This document shows, piece after piece, positions 37,603 to 47,385 of a stretch of DNA of 64,000 bases. This stretch comes from Pseudomonas saponiphila (lineage in GTDB: Bacteria > Pseudomonadota > Gammaproteobacteria > Pseudomonadales > Pseudomonadaceae). The stretch spans positions 2,934,501-2,998,500 of the forward strand of contig NZ_FNTJ01000001.1 in the NCBI RefSeq assembly GCF_900105185.1. Direction: 5' to 3'. The translations under genes and the position numbers were made by a program. The notes below the pieces were generated by a model. That model made no database searches and was not told where the DNA came from. It was given only the letters and a program-made list of their open reading frames with translations. Each line of letters begins with the position of its first letter. Within the stretch, counting starts at the first letter, position 1.

Positions 37603-38355
37603 ATGGCCAACAGATCTGTTGTACTCGATACCGAAACCACCGGTATGCCGGTGACCGACGGCCACCGGATCATTGAAATCGGCTGCGTCGAGTTGATCGG
37701 TCGGCGCCTGACCGGGCGGCACTTCCACGTTTACCTGCAGCCGGATCGCGAGAGCGATGAGGGCGCCATCGGCGTCCACGGCATCACCAACGAGTTCCTG
37801 GTGGGCAAGCCGCGCTTTGCCGAAGTCGCTGACGAGTTCTTCGACTTTATCCAGGGCGCTCAACTGATCATCCATAACGCGGCGTTCGACGTTGGCTTCA
37901 TCAACAACGAATTCGCCCTGATGGGGCGCCACGACCGCGCGGACATCACCCAGCACTGCAGCATCCTCGACACCCTGTTGATGGCCCGTGAGCGTCACCC
38001 GGGCCAGCGCAACAGCCTCGATGCCCTGTGCAAGCGCTATGGCGTCGACAACTCCGGCCGTGAACTGCACGGCGCCTTGCTCGACTCGGAGATCCTCGCC
38101 GACGTCTACCTGACCATGACCGGTGGCCAGACCAGCCTGTCCCTGGCGGGCAACGCTTCGGACGGCAACGGCTCCGGCGAAGGCTCGGGCAACCGCGCCA
38201 CGGAAATCCGCCGTCTGCCGGCCGATCGTCCACGGGGACGGATCATCCAGGCCAGCGAAGCCGAATTGGCCGAGCACCAGGCGCGTCTGGACATCATCGC
38301 CAAGTCTGCCGGCGGCCCGGCACTCTGGACCCAGTTGCTCGAAGCCCAGCAGTAA
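37603..38355 (+). CDS. dnaQ: DNA polymerase III epsilon subunit (proofreading exonuclease)
   Basis: 250-aa 3'-5' exonuclease that proofreads replication within the Pol III core. The three exonuclease motifs are intact: Exo I VLDTETTGM, Exo II HNAAFDVGF and Exo III with HGALLDSEILADVY. After about residue 178 the protein has a Gly/Ser/Asn-rich flexible linker and then the C-terminal segment that binds the alpha subunit. Length and motif order fit the family. The start is the ATG at 37603. Confidence 0.97.
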   Translation: MANRSVVLDTETTGMPVTDGHRIIEIGCVELIGRRLTGRHFHVYLQPDRESDEGAIGVHGITNEFLVGKPRFAEVADEFFDFIQGAQLIIHNAAFDVGFINNEFALMGRHDRADITQHCSILDTLLMARERHPGQRNSLDALCKRYGVDNSGRELHGALLDSEILADVYLTMTGGQTSLSLAGNASDGNGSGEGSGNRATEIRRLPADRPRGRIIQASEAELAEHQARLDIIAKSAGGPALWTQLLEAQQ

Positions 38356-38644
38356 GTCGCCTGCCAGCGCCGGATCAGCTGGCGAACGGCCTGCACGGGC
38401 GCAGCGATCCCTGGGGCGAGCGCGGTCAGGCCGGCGCTCGCCCGACAAGGTCCCGCCGACCTTCGCGCCGCCTCGCAGGCTCGGCAGCCGCTGCCGGCCA
38501 AGGTCGCGGCGGATGGGCAGGGTAATTGTTTCAGTGCGACCTTTTGTTACATCGAGCCCGGGCTCGGGGTGACAGGCAGCGCCAGGAGCTTCTACCCTGA
38601 GTCCATTGGCGGGGCACCCCCGCCGCCTCAGGATGCCCGGCCCC

Positions 38645-40900
38645 ATGTACAAAGACCTGCAGTTTCCGATCCTGATCGTGCACCGCGATATCAAGGCCGA
38701 TACGGTGGCCGGGGACCGGGTGCGGGGCATCGCCCGGGAGTTGGAGAAGGACGGCTTCAGTATCTTCTCGGCGGTGAACTACGCCGAAGGGCGCCTGGTG
38801 GCCGCGACCCACCACGGCCTGGCCTGCATGTTGATCGCCGCCGAGGGCGCCGGGGAAAACACCCATCTGCTGCAAAACATGGTGGAGCTGATCCGCCTGG
38901 CCCGGGTGCGGGCGCCCCTGTTGCCGATCTTCGCCCTGGGCGAGCAGATGACCCTGGAGAACGCCCCGGCCGATGCCATGAGCGAGCTCAACCAGTTGCG
39001 GGGCATTCTTTACCTGTTCGAGGACACCGTGCCCTTTCTGGCTCGGCAGGTGGCCCGGGCCGCGCGCAATTACCTGGACGGGCTGCTGCCGCCGTTCTTC
39101 AAGGCCCTGGTGCAGCACACCGCCGACTCCAACTACTCCTGGCATACCCCGGGGCACGGCGGTGGCGTGGCTTATCGCAAGAGCCCGGTGGGGCAGGCGT
39201 TCCACCAGTTCTTCGGTGAGAACACCTTGCGTTCCGACCTGTCGGTATCGGTGCCGGAACTGGGCTCGCTGCTGGATCACACCGGGCCCCTGGCGGAGGC
39301 CGAGGCGCGAGCGGCACGCAACTTCGGCGCCGATCACACCTTTTTCGTGATCAACGGCACGTCCACCGCCAACAAGATCGTCTGGCACTCCATGGTCGGT
39401 CGCGACGATCTGGTGCTGGTGGATCGCAACTGCCACAAGTCGGTGTTGCACTCGATCATCATGACCGGGGCCATTCCCCTGTACCTGTGCCCGGAGCGCA
39501 ACGAGCTGGGAATTATCGGCCCGATTCCCCTGAGCGAGTTCAGCCCCGAGTCGATCCAGGCCAAGATCGACGCCAGTCTGCTGACCCGTGGCCGCCCACC
39601 CAGGGTCAAGCTGGCGGTGGTCACCAACTCCACCTACGACGGCCTGTGCTACAACGCCGAACTGATCAAGCAGAGCCTGGGCAACAGCGTCGAGGTGCTG
39701 CACTTCGACGAGGCCTGGTACGCCTACGCGGCCTTCCACGAGTTCTTTTCCGGGCGCTATGGCATGGGCACCTCGCGCAGCGCCGACAGCCCGCTGGTGT
39801 TTACCACCCATTCCACCCACAAGCTGCTGGCGGCCTTCAGCCAGGCGTCGATGATCCATGTCCAGGACGGCGGCGCCCGGCAGCTGGACCGGGACCGGTT
39901 CAACGAAGCGTTCATGATGCATATCTCCACGTCGCCGCAATACAGCATCATCGCCTCGCTGGATGTGGCCTCGGCGATGATGGAAGGGCCGGCGGGGCGC
40001 TCGCTGCTGCAGGAAATGTTCGATGAGGCCCTGAGTTTCCGCCGGGCCCTGGCCAACCTGCGCCAGCACATCGCCGCCGATGACTGGTGGTTCTCGATCT
40101 GGCAGCCGGAGCGCGTCGAAGGCATCGATCAGGTGCGCACCGTTGACTGGCTGCTGGAGCCCGAAGGAGAGTGGCACGGCTTCGCCGGCGTCACCGACGA
40201 CTACGTGCTGCTGGACCCGATCAAGGTGACCCTGGTGATGCCCGGGCTGACAGCCGGCGGGGCCCTGAGCGAGCACGGGATTCCGGCGGCGGTGGTCAGC
40301 AAGTTTCTCTGGGAGCGCGGGCTGGTGGTGGAAAAGACCGGGCTCTATTCGTTCCTGGTGCTGTTCTCCATGGGCATCACCAAGGGCAAGTGGAGCACGC
40401 TGCTCACCGAGCTGCTGGAGTTCAAGCGCAACTACGATGCCAATGTCAGCCTCGCCAGTTGCCTGCCCAGCGTCGCCAGCCAGGACCCGCAGCGCTATCA
40501 GGGCATGGGTTTGCAGGACCTGTGCGACCAGTTGCATGCATGTTACCGCAGCAACGCCACCGCCAAGCACCTCAAGCGCATGTACACGGTGCTGCCGGAG
40601 GTGGCGATGAAACCCGCCGATGCCTACGACCAACTGGTGCGGGGCGAGGTCGAGGCAGTCTCCATCGATCAATTGCAAGGGCGTATCGCCGCGGTGATGC
40701 TGGTGCCCTATCCGCCGGGCATCCCGTTGATCATGCCCGGCGAGCGCTTCACCGAGTCGACCCGCTCGATCATCGATTACCTGGCTTTCGCCCGGGCCTT
40801 CGACAGCAGCTTCCCGGGCTTTGTCGCCGATGTGCACGGCCTGCAGCATGAGGATCTGGGCGACGGGCGCCACTACACCGTCGATTGCATCAAGGCATGA
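38645..40900 (+). CDS. ldcA: PLP-dependent lysine decarboxylase
   Basis: 751-aa decarboxylase of the prokaryotic Orn/Lys/Arg family, the same length as P. aeruginosa LdcA, which turns L-lysine into cadaverine. The N-terminal wing domain (about 1-130) precedes the PLP-binding core, with HTPGHGGGVAY, NGTSTANKIVWHS, HFDEAWYAYAAFHE and the Schiff-base Lys393 in THSTHKLLAAFSQ. The C-terminal domain ends PGIPLIMPGERF. The start at MYKDLQF was chosen because orthologues begin there; an ATG four codons earlier is possible. A GNAT gene follows within 14 bp. In P. aeruginosa the gene is induced by arginine through ArgR; no operator was identified here. Confidence 0.95.
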   Translation: MYKDLQFPILIVHRDIKADTVAGDRVRGIARELEKDGFSIFSAVNYAEGRLVAATHHGLACMLIAAEGAGENTHLLQNMVELIRLARVRAPLLPIFALGEQMTLENAPADAMSELNQLRGILYLFEDTVPFLARQVARAARNYLDGLLPPFFKALVQHTADSNYSWHTPGHGGGVAYRKSPVGQAFHQFFGENTLRSDLSVSVPELGSLLDHTGPLAEAEARAARNFGADHTFFVINGTSTANKIVWHSMVGRDDLVLVDRNCHKSVLHSIIMTGAIPLYLCPERNELGIIGPIPLSEFSPESIQAKIDASLLTRGRPPRVKLAVVTNSTYDGLCYNAELIKQSLGNSVEVLHFDEAWYAYAAFHEFFSGRYGMGTSRSADSPLVFTTHSTHKLLAAFSQASMIHVQDGGARQLDRDRFNEAFMMHISTSPQYSIIASLDVASAMMEGPAGRSLLQEMFDEALSFRRALANLRQHIAADDWWFSIWQPERVEGIDQVRTVDWLLEPEGEWHGFAGVTDDYVLLDPIKVTLVMPGLTAGGALSEHGIPAAVVSKFLWERGLVVEKTGLYSFLVLFSMGITKGKWSTLLTELLEFKRNYDANVSLASCLPSVASQDPQRYQGMGLQDLCDQLHACYRSNATAKHLKRMYTVLPEVAMKPADAYDQLVRGEVEAVSIDQLQGRIAAVMLVPYPPGIPLIMPGERFTESTRSIIDYLAFARAFDSSFPGFVADVHGLQHEDLGDGRHYTVDCIKA

Positions 40901-40914
40901 GGAGTTTTCCCGCT

Positions 40915-41502
40915 ATGCAGCCTGTTGTGAACCCCGTGCACCCGGGGCTGGCGATTCGTGTGGCCGACCAGGGGTTCGCCGCCTATGTCTGGGGCAGTGA
41001 TTTCAGCTTCGAGGTCAACGCCTACGCCGAGCCCGCGCCAGGACTGGCTGTGGCGGACTGGCCGCTGCGCAAGGTCGTGCCGTATCGCAAGTGCTATGGC
41101 ATCGATCCCGAGGAATTTGGCAGCTACCGCAATGCCGCGGACAGCGAGATCTTCATGGCCTATCTCGACGACCAGCCCGTGGGGCATGTGGTGGTCAGCA
41201 CCAACTGGAACGGCTATGGGCATGTCGACGAGCTGGCCGTGCATGCACCGGCCCGACGCCATGGCGTGGCCCGGGCGCTGCTGGAGGTGGCGCAGTTCTG
41301 GAGTCGCAAGAAGCAGTTGCCGGGGGTGATGCTGGAAACCCAGAACAACAACCTGGGAGCCTGTCGCTTGTACGAGCGTTGCGGCTATGTGCTGGGCGGG
41401 GTGGATCACATGCGTTATCGCGGCATCGATCCGCAGACCCGCGAAGTGGCGATCTTCTGGTATCACCTGTTTGCCGATCAACCCCAGGTCCGCCAGCCTT
41501 AG
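40915..41502 (+). CDS. GNAT-family N-acetyltransferase
   Basis: 195-aa acetyltransferase domain protein. The acetyl-CoA region is visible as VDELAVHAPARRHGVARALLE (motif A) and the C-terminal NNLGACRLYERCGYVLGGVDH. GGAG about 10 bases before the ATG at 40915 supports this start rather than the ATG that overlaps the ldcA stop. It follows ldcA by 14 bp and is almost surely co-transcribed, which makes a polyamine or a lysine-derived amine a reasonable but unproven substrate. It is convergent with the LysR gene, sharing TTAG at the stops. Confidence 0.85.
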   Translation: MQPVVNPVHPGLAIRVADQGFAAYVWGSDFSFEVNAYAEPAPGLAVADWPLRKVVPYRKCYGIDPEEFGSYRNAADSEIFMAYLDDQPVGHVVVSTNWNGYGHVDELAVHAPARRHGVARALLEVAQFWSRKKQLPGVMLETQNNNLGACRLYERCGYVLGGVDHMRYRGIDPQTREVAIFWYHLFADQPQVRQP

Positions 41503-42392
41503 CTCGCCAGCAGCGCCTCGGCCTGTTGCGTCAGCAGTTCCAGCAGGGCATTGAGCAGGGGCGAGACTTCGCTGCCCTGGCGGCGCAGGGCATACAGGGT
41601 GACGCCGATCGGCGGCGACAGCGGGCAGGCATCGAGCCCGGCACCGCGGGCGCCGACGGCGGTGAAGGGGTCGACAATGGCCAGCCCTTCGCCGGCTTCC
41701 ACCAGGCTGCGCATCATCTGATAGGTCTGCACCCGGGTCTGGATCACCGGACTTGGCCGCAGATTCTGCAATTTGCTGGCGAGCATCACGCTCAGCGGGT
41801 CCTGGCCTTCCAGGCCGAGCATGGCCTGGCCGGCCAGATCCTGCAGGGCGACGTATTTCTGCCGGGGCTGCAGCCAGCCATGGGGGGCCAGCAGGAACAG
41901 CTTGCCCTGGGCCAGGGCCTGGCTGTGGATGTCCGGGTGTTCGGGGTCATGCAGGCTCAGGCCCAGGTCGCAATCGCGCAGCAGCAGGCGCTCGACCATG
42001 TCCCGGGTGCCGTAACTGAGGAGGCTGCAAGGGGTATCGGGAAAGCGCCGGCGCAGGGCGGCGATGCACTGGGGCAGCAGTTGCTGGACCAGCGGCGCGG
42101 TGCCGATGATGCGCAGCGGCGGTGCCTGGTGAAAGCGCAAGCTGTCGGCCAGGCGTTGCAGCGGCTCGAAGGCGTCATAGACCCGAGTGATCGCCGGTTG
42201 CAGCTCACGGGCTTCGCGGGTGGCCTGCAAGCGTCCGCGCACGCTGGCGAACAGCATGAACCCCAAGTGGCTTTCGGCATCGCGCAGCAAGGCCTCGACC
42301 TCGGCCACCGAGAGCTGCAGCAGCTCGGCGGCGGTGCCCAGGTGGGCGGTTTGCAGGAGGGCCTGAATCACTTCGATATGACGTAGACGCAT
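41499..42392 (-). CDS. LysR-family transcriptional regulator
   Basis: 297 aa. The N-terminal winged helix-turn-helix is atypical (MRLRHIEVIQALLQTAHLGTAAELL, then LSVAEVEALL) but aligns with LysR regulators. The effector-binding domain runs about 90-290, with LRIIGTAPLVQQLLPQ and GEGLAIVDPFTA. It overlaps the GNAT stop by 4 bp in a convergent arrangement. The target genes cannot be told from the window; no divergent partner is close. Confidence 0.88.
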   Translation of the reverse strand: MRLRHIEVIQALLQTAHLGTAAELLQLSVAEVEALLRDAESHLGFMLFASVRGRLQATREARELQPAITRVYDAFEPLQRLADSLRFHQAPPLRIIGTAPLVQQLLPQCIAALRRRFPDTPCSLLSYGTRDMVERLLLRDCDLGLSLHDPEHPDIHSQALAQGKLFLLAPHGWLQPRQKYVALQDLAGQAMLGLEGQDPLSVMLASKLQNLRPSPVIQTRVQTYQMMRSLVEAGEGLAIVDPFTAVGARGAGLDACPLSPPIGVTLYALRRQGSEVSPLLNALLELLTQQAEALLAS

Positions 42393-42508
42393 GCTTGAAG
42401 TCCATCTCCAGCCGTTGGGCGGTCAAGCATCGAATCCTACCCCAACTGCGGGTCCGGAATCTGTAGCCGCCCCCCTTGGCCGGACCGGACCGCCGGAGCC
42501 GGGTGCGT

Positions 42509-42745
42509 CTATTCGGTGACGTAGGTTTCTGGCTCACGAACGATGGTTACATCCGATTGCACCAGCAGGAACTGATTGTCGTCGAGCTTGCGCACCCGGT
42601 CGCCAATTGCCAGGCGGTAGGTGGTGACGGGTTCCGAGCCGGTCGTACCGTCCTGCGCGGGCATGGATTCCTGGAACTCGTGCACTGAATACACCCGTCC
42701 TTCGGCATCTCTTGCATGGAATTGTCCGACAAGTACTGCAGCCAT
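42509..42745 (-). CDS. Conserved small protein of unknown function
   Basis: 78-aa soluble protein (MAAVLVGQFHARDAEGR start; VYSVHEFQES; YRLAIGDRVRKLDD; ending PETYVTE). AGAGG about 9 bases before the ATG is a fair ribosome binding site. The composition is acidic, with no signal peptide. It resembles short conserved proteins seen in many Pseudomonas genomes, but I can assign no function. It is monocistronic, about 116 bp from the LysR start. Confidence 0.75.
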   Translation of the reverse strand: MAAVLVGQFHARDAEGRVYSVHEFQESMPAQDGTTGSEPVTTYRLAIGDRVRKLDDNQFLLVQSDVTIVREPETYVTE

Positions 42746-42961
42746 CTTTAGAGCCTCTGGAGATAAAACACGCAAATTTCGCTGCTGTAGACCCGATGGG
42801 CGCCGGGGAAGTTTTGCCGCCTGGAAAAAATAATCCACGGTCGCCCCCGGCGGTGGGGTACGGCAGGATTTATCTGCGCAAATGGCGCTCGCGGGGTAGC
42901 GGGCACCCCCCGGGCTCATCTATAACTAGCACCTTCTTCACGCCAAGGGTTGGAAACTCCA

Positions 42962-43519
42962 ATGAGCAATGTCTACAAGGTTGCAGTGCTGGTCGGCAGT
43001 CTGAGAGCGCAGTCCCTGAACCGTAAGGTCGCCCTGGCTCTGGCCGAGCTGGCTCCGGCGAACCTGCAGTTGGGCATCGTCGAGATCGGCGATCTGCCGC
43101 TCTATAACGAAGACATCGATGGGACGCCGCCGGCGACCTACACCCGCTTTCGCGAGCAGATCGCGGCCGCCGATGCGCTGTTGTTCGTCACCCCGGAATA
43201 CAACCGTTCGGTGCCGGCGGCTCTGAAAAACGCCATCGACGTTGGCTCGCGGCCCTATGGCAAGAGTGCCTGGGGCGGCAAGCCGGGCGCGGTGATCAGC
43301 GTGTCCCCGGGGGCCATCGGCGGCTTCGGTGCCAACCACCACCTGCGCCAGTCCCTGGTGTTCCTCAATGTGCCGTGCATGCAGCAGCCCGAAGCCTACC
43401 TGGGCGGCGCGGGTTCGGCGTTCGATGATACGGGCAAGCTGTCGGAGGCCACCCGGCCGTTCCTGCAGAGTTTCATCAACGCCTACGGCCAATGGGTCGA
43501 GCAACAGAAGAAAGCCTGA
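42962..43519 (+). CDS. chrR: NAD(P)H-dependent FMN reductase (ChrR-like)
   Basis: 185-aa flavodoxin-like reductase that closely resembles P. putida ChrR, a soluble quinone/chromate reductase. The FMN phosphate loop is [14 protein letters not shown], and the [22 protein letters not shown] and [17 protein letters not shown] blocks are characteristic. Two-electron quinone reduction would limit oxidative stress. The ATG at 42962 was taken; an ATG four codons earlier exists. It lies upstream of arsB on the same strand with a REP pair between them. Confidence 0.88.
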   Translation: MSNVYKVAVLVGSLRAQSLNRKVALALAELAPANLQLGIVEIGDLPLYNEDIDGTPPATYTRFREQIAAADALLFVTPEYNRSVPAALKNAIDVGSRPYGKSAWGGKPGAVISVSPGAIGGFGANHHLRQSLVFLNVPCMQQPEAYLGGAGSAFDDTGKLSEATRPFLQSFINAYGQWVEQQKKA

Positions 43520-43551
43520 ACACCTTCCTCCCTTCACATTCCCCTGCTGTT

Positions 43552-43634
43552 GCAGGAGCCGGCTTGCCGGCGAGCAGGTTCCTGAGCCTCATGGAGGCCT
43601 CGGGGGCAGCTTCGCCGGCAAGCCGCTTCCTATG
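43552..43634. repeat. REP pair between chrR-like gene and arsB
   Basis: Facing REP cores: GCAGGAGCCGGCTTGCCGGC on the left and CGCCGGCAAGCCGCTTCCTA on the right, which is slightly degenerate. Its right arm ends 33 bases before the arsB start, so little room is left for an arsB promoter downstream of it. Confidence 0.8.
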
Positions 43635-43667
43635 CTGGTCAGCTTTTTTATTCAAGATTCCTTAATC

Positions 43668-44954
43668 ATGTTGATTGCAGTATCGATCTTCCTGCTGACC
43701 ATCACCCTGGTGATCTGGCAGCCCAAAGGCCTCGGCGTCGGCTGGAGCGCGGTGTTTGGCGCGCTCCTGGCGCTGCTGTGTGGCGTGGTGCAACTGGCCG
43801 ACATCCCGGTGGTGTGGCAAATCATCTGGAACGCCACCGGCACCTTCGTCGCGCTGATCATCATCAGCCTGCTGCTGGACGAGGCCGGGTTCTTCGCCTG
43901 GGCCGCCTTGCACGTGGCGCGCTGGGGGCGCGGCAGGGGGCGACGCTTGTTCGCCTTCATGGTGTTGCTCGGCGCCCTGGTGTCGGCGCTGTTCGCCAAC
44001 GACGGCGCGGCGCTGATCCTCACCCCCATCGTCATTTCCATGCTGCTGGCCTTGCGCTTTTCTGCCGCTACCACCCTGGCATTCGTCATGGGGGCGGGCT
44101 TCATCGCCGACACCGCGAGCCTGCCGCTGGTGGTGTCGAACCTGGTGAATATCGTCTCGGCGGACTTTTTCAAGATCGGCTTCAACCGCTATGCGGCCGT
44201 GATGCTGCCGGTCAACCTGGTGAGCGTTGCCGCGACCCTGGCGGTGCTGCTGTGGTTTTTCCGCCGGGACATCCCCGAGCAGTACGACCCACGGCAGTTG
44301 GCCGATCCGGCCAGTGCCATTCATGACCGGGCGACTTTCATGGCCGGCTGGTGGGTATTGCTGATTCTGCTGCTGGGCTGTTTTGCCCTGGAGCCGCTGG
44401 GGATTCCCATCAGCGCCATTTCCGCGGTCTGCGCCACCTTGCTGTTGGTGATCGCGGCGCGTGGGCACAAGATCTCCACCCGCAAGGTGCTCAAGGAAGC
44501 GCCCTGGCAGATCGTGATTTTTTCCCTGGGCATGTACCTGGTGGTATACGGCTTGCGCAATGCCGGGCTGACCGGGCACTTGGCCGCCTGGCTCGATGCC
44601 TTTGCCGGCGGCGGAATCTGGGGCGCGGCCCTGGGCACCGGCTTGCTGACCGCCGGGTTGTCGTCGGTGATGAACAACCTGCCGACGGTGCTGATCGGTG
44701 CCTTGTCCATCGATGCCAGCCAAGCCACCGGGGTGGTCAAGGAGGCGATGATCTACGCCAACGTCATCGGCAGCGACCTGGGGCCGAAGATCACCCCCAT
44801 CGGCAGCCTGGCGACCCTGCTCTGGCTGCATGTGCTGGAGCGCAAGGGCATTCATATTGGCTGGGGGTATTACTTCCGGGTCGGCGTCGTGCTCACCGTG
44901 CCGGTGCTGCTGGTGACCCTGGTGGCCCTGGCGTTGCGGCTTTCCCTGGTGTAG
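43668..44954 (+). CDS. arsB: Arsenite efflux pump ArsB
   Basis: 428-aa arsenite/H+ antiporter, closely resembling E. coli ArsB in length and sequence: start [76 protein letters not shown] and [19 protein letters not shown]. About 12 TM helices are visible. The ATG at 43668 aligns with the E. coli start; an ATG 12 codons upstream lies inside the REP. No arsR, arsC or arsH gene is near, so regulation must come from elsewhere or from read-through of the preceding reductase gene. Confidence 0.94.
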   Translation: MLIAVSIFLLTITLVIWQPKGLGVGWSAVFGALLALLCGVVQLADIPVVWQIIWNATGTFVALIIISLLLDEAGFFAWAALHVARWGRGRGRRLFAFMVLLGALVSALFANDGAALILTPIVISMLLALRFSAATTLAFVMGAGFIADTASLPLVVSNLVNIVSADFFKIGFNRYAAVMLPVNLVSVAATLAVLLWFFRRDIPEQYDPRQLADPASAIHDRATFMAGWWVLLILLLGCFALEPLGIPISAISAVCATLLLVIAARGHKISTRKVLKEAPWQIVIFSLGMYLVVYGLRNAGLTGHLAAWLDAFAGGGIWGAALGTGLLTAGLSSVMNNLPTVLIGALSIDASQATGVVKEAMIYANVIGSDLGPKITPIGSLATLLWLHVLERKGIHIGWGYYFRVGVVLTVPVLLVTLVALALRLSLV

Positions 44955-44965
44955 CGAAACCTCAG

Positions 44966-45364
44966 GGCGGGAGCCGGCTGCCGGCCAAAAGGCCCGCAAG
45001 CCCTGCGTCGCTCGTTGGGACGCTTTCGCTGGCGAGCCAGCTCCTACGAGGGGTTGCACGATTATCCGCTGTAGGAGCCGGCTTGCCGGCGAAGAGGCCC
45101 GCGAGTCCCGTGCCGCTCGTGGGGACGCTTTCGCTGGCAAGCCAGCTCCTACGAGAGGGTTGCACGATCATCCGCTGTAGGAGCCGGCTTGCCGGCGAAG
45201 AGGTTTGCGAGCCCTGCGTCGTTCGTGGGGACGCTTTCGCTGGCAAGCCAGCTCCTACGAGGGGTTGCACGATTATCCGCTGTAGGAGCCGGCTTGCCGG
45301 CGAAGAGGTTTGCGAGTCCTGTGTCGTTCGTGGGGGACGCTTTCGCTGGCAAGCCAGCTCCTAC
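44966..45364. repeat. Tandem REP array, four units
   Basis: Four REP pairs in tandem. GTAGGAGCCGGCTTGCCGGC recurs at 45071, 45177 and 45282, spaced 106 and 105 bp, and a degenerate copy starts near 44967. Each is followed by a facing core ending AAGCCAGCTCCTAC. Linkers between units (around TTGCACGATTATCCGC) are also nearly identical, so the whole unit has been copied. The array fills the space between convergent arsB and the DUF1853 gene. Its last CTA is the stop codon of DUF1853. Confidence 0.95.
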
Positions 45365-46332
45365 GCAGGTTGGTCTTTGGGGGGCTGGGGGACGGGGAGG
45401 TTGGGCCACAGATCGGCCACCAGGAACAGGCGTTCGGCCTCTTCCCAGTCACCTTCCGGGGTTTCTTGCAGGCGGACCAGCAATTGCGCCGGGGCGTGGG
45501 GGGCGAGGGCGTCCAGCCATTGCGCCAGTTCCCCGGCTGTCCAGGCCTGTTCGGCCGGATAGTGAGCCGGGGCCAGCCAGGCGTGGCGGGGCAGGGGCTG
45601 CCAGCGCCCCGGGGCGCCCTGGGCCAGGTAGGCCGACCAGTCCCGTTGATGCAGCCAGCGCCCCCGCAGGTGCTGGGGATGGGCGCCTTCGGGCGGTTCG
45701 GCGTGGCCCGGCCAGGGATAGAGCAGGTAGCCGCCCAGCCACAGGTGGGCGCGAAACTGCTGGATATCCAGCGCCGCCAGGGCCTCGCGGCTTTCATCAC
45801 GGGCGGAAATCGGCAGTTGGTGGGCGTCCAGGTGCGCCAGCTTGCGGTCCAGGCGATCGTGGCATCCGGGCCCCAGCCATTGCGCACTATCACTGCCGTT
45901 GCCCCGTTGCGGGCCCAGGTAGAGCTTGATCGCCAGTTCCAGGTGATGCACGCCTTCGCGGTCGCGCAGCAGCATGTCAAGTTCGCCCAGGGTCTGGCCG
46001 TCACGGCGGATCGGCAGGTTGGCCGCCAGCAGTTCGACGCCGGGGGCGTGCTGTACGGCAAACTGCCAGAGGCGTTCGTAGTACAGGCCCAGGCGCCGTG
46101 TCTGGCTGCGGTTGAGCCAGTGGCGCAGTGCGCTGGGGTCCAGGTCCAGGCGCTGCAGCCAGTGCGCCAGCAATTGCGGCGCCTGCACCCAGTCGCTGCC
46201 GGACAGGGGGTGGCGCTGCGGCCAGGGCGTGTGGCTGAGCATCGGCGGCGCGAGGATGACCCAGGCGAGGTCGCGGACTTCAGGTTGACGCAACTGGCGT
46301 GGAAGGCTGAGCAGATCCGGGAACAGGAGCAT
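45361..46332 (-). CDS. DUF1853 family protein
   Basis: 323-aa protein of unknown function. Conserved features include [13 protein letters not shown], the nuclease-like pattern GELDMLLRD with [12 protein letters not shown], and [15 protein letters not shown]. That E-x-K type pattern suggests a PD-(D/E)XK-like fold, which is my inference. It pairs with nadK head to head, as PA3089 does with nadK in P. aeruginosa. The stop codon (TAG) falls inside the end of the REP array, so the last residues are probably set by where the repeat inserted. No strong ribosome binding site precedes the ATG. Confidence 0.85.
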   Translation of the reverse strand: MLLFPDLLSLPRQLRQPEVRDLAWVILAPPMLSHTPWPQRHPLSGSDWVQAPQLLAHWLQRLDLDPSALRHWLNRSQTRRLGLYYERLWQFAVQHAPGVELLAANLPIRRDGQTLGELDMLLRDREGVHHLELAIKLYLGPQRGNGSDSAQWLGPGCHDRLDRKLAHLDAHQLPISARDESREALAALDIQQFRAHLWLGGYLLYPWPGHAEPPEGAHPQHLRGRWLHQRDWSAYLAQGAPGRWQPLPRHAWLAPAHYPAEQAWTAGELAQWLDALAPHAPAQLLVRLQETPEGDWEEAERLFLVADLWPNLPVPQPPKDQPA

Positions 46333-46428
46333 GCTGCGAGCATAGACGCAAACCCTGGCGCTTCGCGATAAATGCGTGCCGCTCGGCGCTCGTGCTGCGG
46401 TTCCTAAGCCCGCGTGGCTGAAAGGATT

Positions 46429-46456
46429 TTGTCTAACGCCGGGTTTCGCCCATAAT
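46429..46456 (+). promoter_or_regulatory. Putative sigma-70 promoter of the nadK operon
   Basis: TTGTCT and CATAAT are separated by 16 bases, 38 bases before the nadK start. Fit to the consensus is fair; no experimental support. Confidence 0.4.
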
Positions 46457-46494
46457 CCTCCGTTTCGCCCGTACCCGAACCTCGCAGGAGCCCC

Positions 46495-47385
46495 ATGGAG
46501 CAATTTCGCAATATCGGCATTATCGGTCGCCTGGGCAGCTCCCAGGTGCTGGACACAGTTCGCCGACTGAAGAAGTTTCTGCTGGCGCGCCACCTGCACG
46601 TGATCCTTGAAGACACCATCGCCGAAGTGCTGCCGGGCCACGGCCTGCAAACCTCCTCGCGCAAGCTCCTGGGCGAGGTCTGCGACATGGTCATCGTGGT
46701 TGGCGGCGACGGCAGCCTGCTGGGCGCCGCCCGGGCGCTGGCGCGGCACAATATCCCGGTGCTGGGGATCAACCGCGGCAGCCTGGGTTTTCTCACCGAC
46801 ATCCGCCCCGATGAGCTGGAGATCAAGGTCGCCGAAGTGCTGGACGGCCATTACCTGGTGGAAAACCGCTTCCTGCTGCAGGCCGAGGTCCGCCGTCACG
46901 CCGAGGCCATCGGCCAGGGCGACGCGCTGAACGACGTGGTGCTGCACCCGGGCAAGTCGACGCGGATGATCGAGTTCGAGATCTACATCGACGGCCAGTT
47001 CGTCTGCAGCCAGAAGGCCGACGGCCTGATCGTCGCCACGCCCACCGGTTCCACGGCCTATGCGCTGTCCGCTGGCGGGCCGATTATGCATCCCAAGCTG
47101 GATGCCATTGTGATCGTGCCGATGTACCCCCATACCTTGTCTGGAAGACCGATTGTGGTCGATGGCAACAGTGAGCTGAAAATCGTCGTGTCCAAAGATA
47201 TGCAGATCTATCCGCAAGTCTCCTGTGACGGGCAGAACCATTTCACCTGCGCGCCGGGCGACACCATCACGGTCAGCAAGAAAGCGCAGAAACTGCGCCT
47301 GATCCACCCGCTGGACCACAATTACTACGAGGTCTGCCGGACCAAGCTTGGCTGGGGCAGCCGACTGGGCGGTGGAGGCGACTGA
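46495..47385 (+). CDS. nadK: NAD kinase
   Basis: 296-aa ATP-NAD kinase that makes NADP+. The GGDGS motif is in [16 protein letters not shown], and the NAD-binding blocks [10 protein letters not shown] and [16 protein letters not shown] are intact. GGAG a few bases before the ATG fits the start. It is the first gene of a tightly packed operon (nadK, phosphoesterase, rhomboid, DUF1315, DUF2797, pepN) that matches the P. aeruginosa order; the next gene overlaps its stop by one base (TGATG). Confidence 0.97.
   Translation: MEQFRNIGIIGRLGSSQVLDTVRRLKKFLLARHLHVILEDTIAEVLPGHGLQTSSRKLLGEVCDMVIVVGGDGSLLGAARALARHNIPVLGINRGSLGFLTDIRPDELEIKVAEVLDGHYLVENRFLLQAEVRRHAEAIGQGDALNDVVLHPGKSTRMIEFEIYIDGQFVCSQKADGLIVATPTGSTAYALSAGGPIMHPKLDAIVIVPMYPHTLSGRPIVVDGNSELKIVVSKDMQIYPQVSCDGQNHFTCAPGDTITVSKKAQKLRLIHPLDHNYYEVCRTKLGWGSRLGGGGD

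Noticed and set aside
44966..45364. CRISPR array
   Set aside because: The period is about 105 bp, the repeats are palindromic REP cores, spacers are near copies of each other, and no cas gene is present.
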